Below, in pieces: positions 9,266-17,485 of a stretch of 64,000 nucleotides of DNA. The translations under genes and the position numbers were made by a program. The notes under the pieces were generated by a model, which saw only the letters and a list, made by a program, of their open reading frames with translations, was not told where the DNA came from and did not search any database. The stretch comes from Bradyrhizobium sp. SRS-191 (lineage in GTDB: Bacteria; Pseudomonadota; Alphaproteobacteria; Rhizobiales; Xanthobacteraceae): the NCBI RefSeq assembly GCF_024586915.1, contig NZ_JANBVS010000002.1, positions 434,001-498,000 of the forward strand, given 5' to 3'. Numbering within the stretch: position 1 is the stretch's first letter; the number at the start of each line of letters is the position of its first letter.

Positions 9266-10086
9266 CCGACACTCCCGACACCGCCGTCATCGATTCCCTC
9301 GATCCGCTCCAGCCGCCGCAGCAGGTTGCTCCGGCCCAGCATCAGCCGCGCACGCTCGGCTTCTGGCGGACGACGTTGTGGGGTCTCCTCATCATCGTCC
9401 TCTTCTTCGTCGGTCAGCTGACGCCGATCATCTATCTGCTGCTGCGCCATGACGGCGCGTTCACGGGCGCGGTCGAGCTTCAGACGGCCGCGGTCCAGAT
9501 CGCGAGCCGGTCGCTCACGGTGTCGCTGTCGGCGATCATGGGTGTGCCGGCGATCCTGCTCCCGATCTACTTCGCCGTCCGCCACACCCGCAGGTCGTTC
9601 GCCGACTATCTCGGCCTGCGTTGGACCGGCTGGAAGAATTTCGCCCTCGGCGTGGTCGGCATGGTCGTGATCCTGAGCTGCTGGGAACTGGCGGCGCATC
9701 TGACCGGACGCGGCGACTCGTCGTCGAGCTTCATGGTGGACATCCTGAAGACCGCGAAGGGCGACGGCGTGGTCTGGCTGATGGTCATCGCCTTCTGCGT
9801 CGCGGCGCCGGTGTCGGAAGAGCTTATGGCGCGCGGCTTTCTCTATCGCGGCTGGTCGGACTCCTTCCTGCGGGTGCCCGGGGCCATCCTGCTGTCATCA
9901 GCGGTCTGGACCGTCCTGCATCTTCAATACGACTGGTTCGCTTTGCTGAACGTGTTTTCGCTGGGCGTGTGGTTCGGCTATCTGCGCTATCGCACCCACT
10001 CCCTTTATCTGACCATGGTGCTGCACGGCCTCAACAACCTCGCCGCCACGATTCAGACGATGTGGCTGGCGAGCGGCAACGGGTGA
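9262..10086 (+). CDS. CPBP-family intramembrane metalloprotease, copy 1
   Basis: Type II CAAX prenyl endopeptidase/bacteriocin-processing (ABI) family, 274 residues with about seven membrane segments. The three catalytic motifs are present: EExxxR as E186-E187...R191 (SEELMARGFLYRGW), WTVLH with H220, and HGLNN with H255 and N259. The start is TTG at 9262, whose codon overlaps the stop of the AidB-like gene; the next in-frame ATG (9538) would remove the first membrane segments. A second CPBP gene follows 76 bp downstream. The substrate is unknown. Confidence 0.88.
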   Translation: MTDTPDTAVIDSLDPLQPPQQVAPAQHQPRTLGFWRTTLWGLLIIVLFFVGQLTPIIYLLLRHDGAFTGAVELQTAAVQIASRSLTVSLSAIMGVPAILLPIYFAVRHTRRSFADYLGLRWTGWKNFALGVVGMVVILSCWELAAHLTGRGDSSSSFMVDILKTAKGDGVVWLMVIAFCVAAPVSEELMARGFLYRGWSDSFLRVPGAILLSSAVWTVLHLQYDWFALLNVFSLGVWFGYLRYRTHSLYLTMVLHGLNNLAATIQTMWLASGNG

Positions 10087-10162
10087 TTGAGCGATCCCGG
10101 AGGCCCTCGTTGCTTACCTCGGTCTTCCGCGCGACCATGCTCCGCAACATCCGGGGATCATC

Positions 10163-10903
10163 ATGACCGATGCCATTCGGGCAACCAAGGCGCCGCGTAC
10201 CTGGTATTTTTTCGGGACGCTGGGGTTCACGCTGCTCGCGGCCTTGGCCTCATTGCTCGGCGGATTCGTGACGCTGGTCGTCCTGCTGCTCGTTCACCGC
10301 GTCCCGATGGAGGGCGCCTATGAGCAGATGATGACTCACGTCTACTGGAAGACGGCTGCGGGGATCGGCAGCGTTCCCGGCGAGCTTGCCGGGATCTGGT
10401 TCGCGGTGCGCTGGGCACGTCGGCGGTTCTCCGAATATCTCGCCTTGCGCTGGCCAACGGCGCAAGACCTCGTTCTCGCCCTGCTCGTCATGCTGGCCGT
10501 CATCCACATCGTCAGCTTCATCGGACAATCGATGGGGGAGACGCTCGACGCGGGTGTGCTCGCTGAATTCGGTCGCGCGCGCCGCGATGGTCCGCTGACG
10601 CTGTTCTTCTACCTGGTGATGGGCTGCATCGCAGCTCCCATCGTCGAGGAATTCGCGGTGCGGGGCTTCATGCTCCGCGGCTGGTCCGAGTCGTTTTTAC
10701 GGCCGGCCGGGGCGATCGTGCTCACGGCGGCTTTCTGGGCCATTTGCCACACCCAGTACAATTGGTTCGGCGTGTTCGAGATCTTCGTGATCGGCCTCGT
10801 GCTGGGTTATTACCGCCTTCGCAGCGGCTCGACCTGGCTCACGGTCGTCGTGCACTCCGCTAACAACATCTATTCGTACTTGATCATCGGTCTGCTCACC
10901 TAG
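10163..10903 (+). CDS. CPBP-family intramembrane metalloprotease, copy 2
   Basis: A 246-residue multi-pass membrane protein homologous to the preceding gene, with E162-E163 in VEEFAVRGFMLRGW, H196 in WAICHTQYNWF and H231 plus N235 in HSANN. The two copies share the layout GW-S-(D/E)-SFLRxxGAI-W-(H)-xQY-WF, so they look like a tandem duplication that has diverged considerably. The stop is followed within a few bases by the convergent AEC transporter stop, so it ends a plus-strand unit of dipeptidase, AidB-like, CPBP, CPBP. No substrate or precursor peptide was recognised nearby. Confidence 0.88.
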   Translation: MTDAIRATKAPRTWYFFGTLGFTLLAALASLLGGFVTLVVLLLVHRVPMEGAYEQMMTHVYWKTAAGIGSVPGELAGIWFAVRWARRRFSEYLALRWPTAQDLVLALLVMLAVIHIVSFIGQSMGETLDAGVLAEFGRARRDGPLTLFFYLVMGCIAAPIVEEFAVRGFMLRGWSESFLRPAGAIVLTAAFWAICHTQYNWFGVFEIFVIGLVLGYYRLRSGSTWLTVVVHSANNIYSYLIIGLLT

Positions 10904-11829
10904 CCCGTGCCGACCAGTGCGATGAAGAGCGGCATGGTCAGCGCGGCGAGCACCGTCTGCAGCGAAATGATCTGGGCCAGCAGCGGCGCGTCGCCGCCCA
11001 TCTGCTTGGCGAGCACATAGGCGCTGGGCGAGGTCGGCACCGCCGCGCAGATGGCGACCACCGCGAGGCTCGGGCCGCTGACGCCGAACCAGGCCGCGAG
11101 CCCGATCGCAAGGATCGGCATCAGCACCAGCTTGAGCGCGACGCCGAGTGCGGCCGCAGGTCCGGCGCGCCGCAGGCCTTCGAAATGCAGGCCCGCGCCG
11201 GTCACCAGCAGGCCGATCGGCAGCGACGCCTGGCCGAGCGCGTCGGCGGCGTCATGCCAGAGCTTCGGCAGCGGCAGATGCACCAGGTTGAGCACGAGCC
11301 CGACGATGCAGGCCCAGATCAGCGGATTGCGGACGATCGTCGCGACGATCTCGCCCATCGAGCGCCGGGTCGGAGAGGCATAATGGGCGAGAACGGCGAC
11401 GCTGAACACGTTGACCATCGGGATGATCGCGATCATGCCCACCGAGGCCACGGCAAGCCCGGTCGGACCGAACAGGCTGCCGGAGACGCTGAGCGCAACA
11501 TAGGTCTGCCAGCGCGTCGCCCCCTGGAAGATCGAGGTGAAGGCCGGGCCGTCGACGCCGGAACGGGCGAGCAGGGGCCGCAGCGCGAGACATAGCGCGG
11601 ACATGGCCAGCATTGCCAGGAACAGCGCGCCGCCGATGCCAGCCACCGGGACTTTGCTCAGATCGGCCTTGACCAGGCTCTGCAGCAGCAGCGCCGGAAA
11701 CAACACATAATAAGTCAACCGCTCGAGCCCATGCCATTGCGTGTCGAGCCGGATCAGGCTGCGTCGCAGGCCGAACCCTAGCACGATCAGCAGGAACACC
11801 GGCGCGAGCGCCGCAACGACGGGGCTCAT
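10900..11829 (-). CDS. AEC-family (auxin efflux carrier) transporter
   Basis: A 309-residue permease with about ten predicted membrane segments in the two five-helix halves typical of the AEC/PIN-like family (for example PVFLLIVLGFGLRRSL at the N-terminus, ATIVRNPLIWACIVGLVLN in the middle and AICAAVPTSPSAYVLAKQMGGD near the end). Bacterial members export or import malonate, malate or other small carboxylates, but this sequence gives no substrate. The stop codon overlaps the convergent CPBP gene by 4 bp. It lies 3 bp downstream of ruvX on the same strand and may be read through from it. Confidence 0.9.
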   Translation of the reverse strand: MSPVVAALAPVFLLIVLGFGLRRSLIRLDTQWHGLERLTYYVLFPALLLQSLVKADLSKVPVAGIGGALFLAMLAMSALCLALRPLLARSGVDGPAFTSIFQGATRWQTYVALSVSGSLFGPTGLAVASVGMIAIIPMVNVFSVAVLAHYASPTRRSMGEIVATIVRNPLIWACIVGLVLNLVHLPLPKLWHDAADALGQASLPIGLLVTGAGLHFEGLRRAGPAAALGVALKLVLMPILAIGLAAWFGVSGPSLAVVAICAAVPTSPSAYVLAKQMGGDAPLLAQIISLQTVLAALTMPLFIALVGTG

Positions 11830-11832
11830 GGG

Positions 11833-12318
11833 CTAGCGGCCGGACTGGCGCAGCGTCGCGAGCCGGTCGAGCGCGCCTTGCAGAATGAAGATCGCCGCAT
11901 GGGTGTCGATCACCTCGGCGCGCCTGGCGCGGCTGACATCCATGCCGATCAGCTCGCGCTCGACGGCCGCCGTCGACAGCCGCTCGTCCCACAGGCCGAT
12001 CGGCAGGTCGGTGAGGCCGGCGAGGTTGCGTGCAAAGGCGCGGGTCGATTGCGCCCGCGGCCCTTCGCTGCCGTCCATGTTGATGGGCAGGCCGAGCACG
12101 AAGCCGACCACCTTGCGCTCGGCGCAGATCGCGAGCAGCCGCGCGGCATCGGCCTTGAACGCCTTGCGCTGGATGGTCTCGACGCCGGTGGCGAGTTTCC
12201 GGTCCGGATCGGACACGGCAACGCCGATCGTCTTGGTGCCGAGATCGAGGCCGACGAGCGCGCCGCGTTCGGGCCAGCGGGCGGCGGCTTCGATGAGAGG
12301 AAGAATGGGAGCGGGCAT
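11833..12318 (-). CDS. ruvX: Holliday junction resolvase-like RuvX/YqgF (pre-16S rRNA nuclease)
   Basis: RNase H-like nuclease implicated in 16S rRNA 5' end maturation and recombination. [17 protein letters not shown] near residues 18-34 supplies the first catalytic Asp; [20 protein letters not shown] supplies the second motif, and [12 protein letters not shown] and [14 protein letters not shown] complete the family pattern. I use ATG at 12318 (161 residues, [10 protein letters not shown]), the usual length; an upstream in-frame ATG at 12414 would add 32 unconserved residues. It is divergent from the ABC-F gene at 12520. Confidence 0.93.
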   Translation of the reverse strand: MPAPILPLIEAAARWPERGALVGLDLGTKTIGVAVSDPDRKLATGVETIQRKAFKADAARLLAICAERKVVGFVLGLPINMDGSEGPRAQSTRAFARNLAGLTDLPIGLWDERLSTAAVERELIGMDVSRARRAEVIDTHAAIFILQGALDRLATLRQSGR

Positions 12319-12519
12319 GGCGCGCCGCTTAGCACGCGGGTCGGCAACGGGCCAGCAGGCGCGACGCATGTCTTGAGGTTTGGCTGGAGTGGACGGCTCG
12401 GGTTGTCGCTGCACTGCGATCGGCCTATATGGAGCATCGTACCGTGAACAGGAGTGGTGCCGTGGATCGCAGGACCAGCTTAGCCCGCCGCTTTGTGTCC
12501 TCTGCCGTCACGGTTGCTC

Positions 12520-14094
12520 ATGCCCTCCTTTCTGACGCTCGATGCGGTCTCTGCCGCGACACCTGATCACCATCGTCTGTTCGACAACCTCTCCCTTTCG
12601 ATCGGCGCCGAACGCATCGGTCTGGTCGGCCGCAACGGCTCGGGCAAGTCGACCTTGCTCCGGATCGTCGCGGGGTTGTGCGAGCCCGCCGCGGGAACGG
12701 TCACGCGCACCGGCGCGCTCGGGCTGCTGGCGCAGTATTGGGATCCCGGACTGCGCGTGAGCGAGGCGCTCGGCGTCTCCGGCGCGCTCGCGACGCTCGA
12801 TCGGATCGTCGCCGGGCAGGGTAGTGACGTTGATCTCGCTAACGCCGATTGGAGCCTGCCGGGCCGCGTCGACGAGGCGCTGCTCGGGGCAGGGCTGCCC
12901 GGCGCGGCGCTCGATCGCGCGATCGACTCGCTGAGCGGCGGCGAGCGGACGCGCATCGGCATCGCCCGGCTGCTGATCGAGGCGCCGGACCTGCTGCTGC
13001 TCGACGAGCCCACCAACAATCTCGATGCCGACGGCCGCGCTGCGATCGGCCGCCTGGTGCAGAGCTGGCGTGGCGGCGTGCTGGTCGCCAGCCACGACCG
13101 CGCGCTGCTCGAGCTGATGGACCGGATCGTCGAGCTGACGCCGGTCGGCGTACACATCGTCGGCGGCGGCTGGTCGATGTTCGTGCAGGCCCGCGACGAA
13201 GCGCGGGCCCGCGCGGACGCGACGCTGGAACGTGCCGATGCGCATCTGCGCGACGTGGGCCGCGCCGTGCAGCGCCAGCGCGAGGCCAAGGCGCGCAAGG
13301 ACAAGGCCGGCCGTGCCTTCGCTGCCAGCGGTTCGGCGCCGAAGCTGCTGCTCGGTGCGCGCGCCGAGCGGGCGGAGGCCACCGGCGGCCGCTCGCAACG
13401 GCTCGCCGAGCGCATGGTCACGGCAGCGACCGAGCAGCGCGACCAGGCGCGCCGGCAGGTCGAGGTGCTGACGCCGCTCTCGATGGTGCTGCCGCCGACC
13501 GGGCTCGGCGCCGGGACGGAGCTCCTGGTCATGGACCACGTGGTCGTGAGAGCGGGCGACCGCAGCTTCGGCCCCTGGACGCTGCAAATCAAAGGGCGTC
13601 AGCGGATCGCGGTGACCGGACGGAACGGCGCCGGCAAGACCACGCTGCTGCGCGCGGCGATCGGCGCCATTGCATTGTCCGGCGGCACGCTCCGGCGCGC
13701 GGAGGGGATCGCCATGCTCGACCAGCATGTCGCGCTGCTCGATCGCGGCGACAGCATCATCGGCAATTTCCGCCGGCTGCATCCGGCGCTCAGCCGCGAG
13801 GCCGCGCATGCGGCCTGCGCGCGCTTCGCGTTCCGCAACCACGACGCCGAGCAGAGGGTGGAGACGCTGTCCGGCGGCGAGCGGCTGCGCGCCGGATTGG
13901 CCTGCACGTTCGGCGGCGAGCAGCCGCCCTCGCTGTTGCTGCTGGACGAGCCGACCAACCATCTCGACATCTTTTCGATCGAGATCCTGGAACAGGCGCT
14001 GCGCGCCTTCGACGGCGCGCTGCTCGTCGTCAGTCACGACCGGTCGTTTCTCGCGGCGATCGGTGTCGAAGAGGAGTTCGTGGTCAGAGGCTGA
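12520..14094 (+). CDS. ABC-F family ATPase (ribosome-associated type)
   Basis: A 524-residue protein with two ABC cassettes and no membrane domain. Cassette 1 has Walker A GRNGSGKST (residues 37-45), signature LSGGERTRIGIARLL and Walker B LLLLDEPTNNLD. Cassette 2 has GRNGAGKTT, LSGGERLRAGLACTF and LLLLDEPTNHLD. Between them is the charged linker (ARADATLERADAHLRD and following). ABC-F proteins bind the ribosomal E site and modulate translation, sometimes giving antibiotic resistance; which class this is cannot be read from sequence alone. ATG at 12520 is preferred to a TTG nine codons upstream. Confidence 0.93.
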   Translation: MPSFLTLDAVSAATPDHHRLFDNLSLSIGAERIGLVGRNGSGKSTLLRIVAGLCEPAAGTVTRTGALGLLAQYWDPGLRVSEALGVSGALATLDRIVAGQGSDVDLANADWSLPGRVDEALLGAGLPGAALDRAIDSLSGGERTRIGIARLLIEAPDLLLLDEPTNNLDADGRAAIGRLVQSWRGGVLVASHDRALLELMDRIVELTPVGVHIVGGGWSMFVQARDEARARADATLERADAHLRDVGRAVQRQREAKARKDKAGRAFAASGSAPKLLLGARAERAEATGGRSQRLAERMVTAATEQRDQARRQVEVLTPLSMVLPPTGLGAGTELLVMDHVVVRAGDRSFGPWTLQIKGRQRIAVTGRNGAGKTTLLRAAIGAIALSGGTLRRAEGIAMLDQHVALLDRGDSIIGNFRRLHPALSREAAHAACARFAFRNHDAEQRVETLSGGERLRAGLACTFGGEQPPSLLLLDEPTNHLDIFSIEILEQALRAFDGALLVVSHDRSFLAAIGVEEEFVVRG

Positions 14095-14210
14095 ACGCCT
14101 GATCATCAGTGCCGATCGGTGTACCACCCAAGGGCGGCACCTCTCGCCGCTGAGCGCGAAGCACTCGCATATGACGATGGGAGTTTGTTTGGGGCTCTCC
14201 GTCCCGGAGC

Positions 14211-14294
14211 GTCATTGCCGGGCCTGTCCCGGCCATCCACGTCGATCGGCATCCTCGGAACGACGTGGATGCCCGGGACGAGCCCGGGCATGAC
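14211..14294. repeat. 34-bp-armed palindromic element, copy A
   Basis: Imperfect inverted repeat with arms 14211-14244 and 14261-14294 (34 bp each) around a 16-bp centre. The arms contain GTCCCGG, CATCCACGTCG and GTCAT-GCCGGGC blocks. A second element with the same arm length and centre length lies at 61763-61846. It sits between the convergent ABC-F and cyclase-family genes. In this gap (14095-14384) I see no gene. Confidence 0.85.
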
Positions 14295-14384
14295 GGAGTA
14301 ACCAACTCGCTGTGCAACTCGTCGCGGGCGGCCCGGAGTCTTTCTGTGCGATCGCACTCGCTCCAACCGGGAGAGGTGAGGCCG

Positions 14385-15320
14385 CTACCGGATCGCGATC
14401 GGGTTGATGTTGCCCTGGACGCCGCCGCGCCAGCGCGGTTGGCCCAGGACGAACAGGAACTCGTAGCCCTTGTCCTTGGCCAGCGCGGCGGTGTCCATGT
14501 TCTCCAGGATGTAGGTCCCGTTCATCGCGAGCAGGATCTGGTGCACCTCGAACAGGTTGTTGGACTCGAACGGGATCGCCTCCACCGCCCAATTGTCGGC
14601 GCCGACGGCGACCACGCCCTTCGAGGTCAGGTACTTCGCGCCCTCGACGCCAAGGCCCGGCTCACCGGCGCCGTAGCGCTTGTCGTCCTTGCCGATCAGA
14701 CCGAGCCAGCCGGTGTGGAAGATGACGATATCGCCCTGCCGGATCTCGACGCCCTGTTTCTTGGCGGCCTCCTCGATCTCCTTGACGTTGAAGGCGGTGC
14801 CTTCCTTGACCACGTCGGTGTTGTAATAGGCAGCCATGTCGAGCAGCACTCCGCGCGCCACCAGCGGCGGCACCTTCTCGATGCCAAGCTTCTTCAGACC
14901 GGTCGGGTCGGCGAAGTCGAGCAGCTTGTTGCCGTTGTAATAGACGTGCTCGATGCCGAGATGGCCGAGACCGTCGAGCTGGCTGCCGACGCCGACCCAG
15001 CCCTCGACGATGTCGTCATTATAGGTCGCCTTGTTCGGGCCGAGGCCGGGAATGCCGGCCTGTCCCGGCTGCACCACCGTGATCTTGAACGAGCGCGGCG
15101 GATAGGCGGGGGTCTTGGAGTCGATGATCATCCCGAGCGGGTAGGTCTTGCCGGTCTTCACCAGCGAGGCGGCTTTGACCACCAGTTCCGGCGTCATGTA
15201 GTTGGCGGCGCCGATCTCGTCGTTCGGCCCCCATTTCGACTTCGTCCAGTCCTGAGCATGAGCCGTCCCGACCGCACCGATCATGACGATCGAGCAGCAC
15301 AACACGAACGCGTTGCGCAT
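14385..15320 (-). CDS. exported cyclase-family (kynurenine formamidase-like) protein
   Basis: A 311-residue putative metal-dependent hydrolase. A signal peptide (MRNAFVLCCSIVMIGAVGTAHA, cut before QDW) is preceded by GGAGGAAATGCG, which fixes the ATG at 15320; an upstream in-frame ATG at 15467 has no ribosome site. The cyclase fold is recognised by GAANYMTPELV, the IVEGWVGVGSQLDGLGH segment, IRQGDIVIFHTGW and VAVGADNWAVEAIPF. Family members usually have HxGTHxDxPxH for metal binding; here it reads GVGSQLDGLGH, so the first histidine and GTH are replaced. The periplasmic substrate is unknown. Confidence 0.85.
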   Translation of the reverse strand: MRNAFVLCCSIVMIGAVGTAHAQDWTKSKWGPNDEIGAANYMTPELVVKAASLVKTGKTYPLGMIIDSKTPAYPPRSFKITVVQPGQAGIPGLGPNKATYNDDIVEGWVGVGSQLDGLGHLGIEHVYYNGNKLLDFADPTGLKKLGIEKVPPLVARGVLLDMAAYYNTDVVKEGTAFNVKEIEEAAKKQGVEIRQGDIVIFHTGWLGLIGKDDKRYGAGEPGLGVEGAKYLTSKGVVAVGADNWAVEAIPFESNNLFEVHQILLAMNGTYILENMDTAALAKDKGYEFLFVLGQPRWRGGVQGNINPIAIR

Positions 15321-15597
15321 CGCATTTCCTCCGACATGTTGATGTTTGTTGTTTTCGCGCTGGCCAGCGCCGCATTCTAACTGAGGTCGACGCTGTTCAA
15401 AGTTGTTTTTCGCGTTTGCGTTGCACTGTGCCGGAGTGTCGCATCTGACGATATTGCCGAGCGGCAACCGCCTTGCGACATGGTTTCACGACGCGGAATA
15501 GGTGCAATGCGTCGGGTTCTCGCCGGCACTCCAGACTGTTGCTGGCGCACGCACGGGAGTAGTGTCGCACTGCATTCGTGAGGTCGATCCGATCGCC
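15321..15597. other. intergenic region, no gene seen
   Basis: Divergent gap between the cyclase-family gene and the nitronate monooxygenase gene. Apart from the tandem repeats at its right end (listed separately) I see no ORF with plausible codon use and no RNA gene. It must carry both promoters. Confidence 0.5.
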
Positions 15598-15665
15598 ACG
15601 TCTCGGCTAAGAAAACGTCTCGGCTAAGAAAACGTCTCGGCTAAGAACACGTCCCGGCCAAGAAC
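15598..15665 (+). repeat. four tandem 17-bp direct repeats
   Basis: Unit ACGTCTCGGCTAAGAAA at 15598-15614, 15615-15631, 15632-15648 (last base C) and 15649-15665 (ACGTCCCGGCCAAGAAC). The array ends 22 bp before the ATG of the nitronate monooxygenase gene, so it lies in its leader or promoter. It could bind a regulator or be a simple tandem expansion. Confidence 0.9.
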
Positions 15666-15687
15666 AAGCACGCACAAGGAGCAGCCC

Positions 15688-16764
15688 ATGTGGCCCGATC
15701 GCCGCTTCCTCGACCTCGTCAAGACCGAGCACCCGATCGTGCTCGCCCCGATGGCGGGGGTGATGGATGCCGATCTGGTGATCGCGGTCGCGCAAGGCGG
15801 CGGGCTCGGCTCGCTGCCGTCAGCGATGCTCAGCCCCGACAAGGTGCGCGAGCAGGTCAACATCATCCGCCAGCGCGTCTCGGCGCCGATCAACCTGAAC
15901 TTCTTCTGCCATACGCCCGTCGAGGCCGACGCGGCGCGTGAGGCCGGGTGGAAGAGGCGGCTCGGTGCGTATTATCAAGAGTACGGCGTTGATCCCGAGG
16001 CTCCGGTCGCGGCCGCAAACCGCGCGCCGTTCGATGCGGCGATGTGCGCCGTGGTCGAGGAGCTGAAGCCGGAGATCATCAGCTTCCATTTTGGCTTGCC
16101 GGAGCCGACGCTGCTGGCACGTGTGAAGGCGACCCGTGCGGTCGTCATGGCCTCGGCCACGGTCGTGCGCGAGGCGGTGTGGCTGGAGAAAAACGGCGCC
16201 GACGTCATCATCGCGCAGGGCGCGGAGGCCGGCGGCCATCGCGGCATGTTCCTGACCGACAAGCTCGCCGAGCAGGTCGGCACCTTTGCGCTGGTGCCTC
16301 AGGTCGTCGATGCGGTGAAGGTGCCGGTGATCGCGGCCGGCGGCATTGCGGATGCGCGCGGCATCGCGGCGGCGTTCGCGCTCGGCGCCTCCGGCGTGCA
16401 GATCGGCAGCGCCTATCTGCGCTGTCCCGAATCGAAGGTCAGCGTCATGGCCCGTGCCGCTCTCGCGGCGGCTGACGACGAATCCACCGTCATCACCAAC
16501 GTGATGACCGGCCGGCTGGCCCGCGGCGTCGCCAACCGGGTGATGCGCGAGGTCGGGCCGATCTCGCCGGACGCGCCGGCGTTCCCGCATGCCGCGACCG
16601 CGCTCGGCCCGCTCAAGGCGGCCGCGGAGAAGCAGGGCAAGGTCGATTTCACCAATCTCTGGGCCGGCCAGGCGCTGCCGCTCGGGCGCGAGATACCGGC
16701 GGCCGGATTGACGCGGACGCTGGCGGAGCAGGCGCTCGCACGCCTCGCGAAGCTGGCGGGCTGA
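15688..16764 (+). CDS. nitronate monooxygenase (2-nitropropane dioxygenase family)
   Basis: FMN-dependent TIM-barrel enzyme, 358 residues, that oxidises alkyl nitronates or propionate-3-nitronate. Family features are VLAPMAGVMDADLVIAVAQGGGLGSLPS near the N-terminus, INLNFFCHTP, the phosphate-binding QGAEAGGHRGMF, IAAGGIADARGIAAAFALGASGVQIGSAYL and TNVMTGRLARGVANR. The AAGGAG ribosome site before the ATG at 15688 lies just after the 17-bp repeat array. FabK-type enoyl reductases share this fold, but the AGGHRG segment and length favour nitronate monooxygenase. Confidence 0.92.
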   Translation: MWPDRRFLDLVKTEHPIVLAPMAGVMDADLVIAVAQGGGLGSLPSAMLSPDKVREQVNIIRQRVSAPINLNFFCHTPVEADAAREAGWKRRLGAYYQEYGVDPEAPVAAANRAPFDAAMCAVVEELKPEIISFHFGLPEPTLLARVKATRAVVMASATVVREAVWLEKNGADVIIAQGAEAGGHRGMFLTDKLAEQVGTFALVPQVVDAVKVPVIAAGGIADARGIAAAFALGASGVQIGSAYLRCPESKVSVMARAALAAADDESTVITNVMTGRLARGVANRVMREVGPISPDAPAFPHAATALGPLKAAAEKQGKVDFTNLWAGQALPLGREIPAAGLTRTLAEQALARLAKLAG

Positions 16765-16821
16765 CGCCGCGGGAAACGTCGAGGGCAGGGCGGCGCCCCG
16801 GAAAACCCTGAAGCCAGCCGG

Positions 16822-16851
16822 TTGCGGCGCGAAAGCGGGCTCTGCTATAGG
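16822..16851 (+). promoter_or_regulatory. candidate sigma-70 promoter of gatC
   Basis: TTGCGG at 16822-16827 and TATAGG at 16846-16851 are separated by 18 bp and lie 33 bp upstream of the gatC ATG. A GTGAGG Shine-Dalgarno lies between. Pattern match only. Confidence 0.4.
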
Positions 16852-16884
16852 GCGGGTTCACTATTTTTCGTGAGGCTCTATATA

Positions 16885-17172
16885 ATGTCGGTCGATGCCG
16901 CCACCGTCCGCAAGATCGCGCAATTGGCGCGGATCGCTGTCACTGACGCCGAGGTCCCGCATCTGCAGGGCGAGCTCAATGCGATGCTGGCCTTCGTCGA
17001 GCAGCTCTCGGAGGTCAATGTCGAGGGCGTCGAGCCGATGACCTCGGTGACCCCGATGGCGATGAAGAAGCGCCAGGACGTCGTCACGGACGGCGAGATC
17101 GCGGACGACATCATCAAGAACGCGCCGATGACCGAGAACAACTTCTTTCTCGTGCCGAAGGTCGTGGAATAG
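16885..17172 (+). CDS. gatC: Asp/Glu-tRNA amidotransferase subunit C
   Basis: Small (95-residue) scaffold subunit of the GatCAB amidotransferase, which converts misacylated Glu-tRNA(Gln) and Asp-tRNA(Asn) to the cognate amidated forms. It starts [19 protein letters not shown] and contains the GatC core [25 protein letters not shown] and the C-terminal FFLVPKVVE. The open frame extends back to 16822, but the ATG at 16885 gives the standard N-terminus. It heads the gatC-orf-gatA-orf-gatB cluster. Confidence 0.96.
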   Translation: MSVDAATVRKIAQLARIAVTDAEVPHLQGELNAMLAFVEQLSEVNVEGVEPMTSVTPMAMKKRQDVVTDGEIADDIIKNAPMTENNFFLVPKVVE

Positions 17173-17251
17173 CCAGGTGGAATAGCCGAGGCAGGTCGGC
17201 GCGCTCCTCGCGCGCCATCTGCTCCTCCAACCGACAAGCGAGCCGACGCCG

Positions 17252-17485
17252 ATGTGCATGCTCTGCGACGATGAAGCGGCCTACAAGGCCTATATGGACT
17301 ATCTCGACGCGATGGAGCGGCAGGGCCAGGCCGCCGATCCGGACAAGACCGTCAACGAGATCCTCGACCAGCTCGAGGCGGCCAATGCCAATAAGGCCAA
17401 GCCGGCGAACAACAAGTTCTTCGCCGACGATGCCGCCGACGACAAGACGCTTTCCCCGTTCTTCTGCAGCCCGATCAACAAATGA
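17252..17485 (+). CDS. conserved small protein between gatC and gatA
   Basis: A 77-residue acidic protein starting [21 protein letters not shown] and ending with a third cysteine near FFCSPINK. It has a CxxC at residues 2-5 and no known domain. Its stop overlaps the gatA start (ATGA at 17482-17485), which strongly suggests translational coupling to gatA. I recognise no function; the CxxC and conserved position suggest a metal-binding or redox small protein, but that is speculation. Confidence 0.75.
   Translation: MCMLCDDEAAYKAYMDYLDAMERQGQAADPDKTVNEILDQLEAANANKAKPANNKFFADDAADDKTLSPFFCSPINK

Noticed and set aside
12508..14127. 539-residue ORF antisense to the ABC-F gene
   Set aside because: Shadow of a strong two-cassette ABC protein; the translation has no recognisable domain.
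15598..15665. Possible CRISPR array
   Set aside because: The repeats are contiguous 17-mers with no spacers, and no cas genes are present. The same applies to the heptamer array at 32199.
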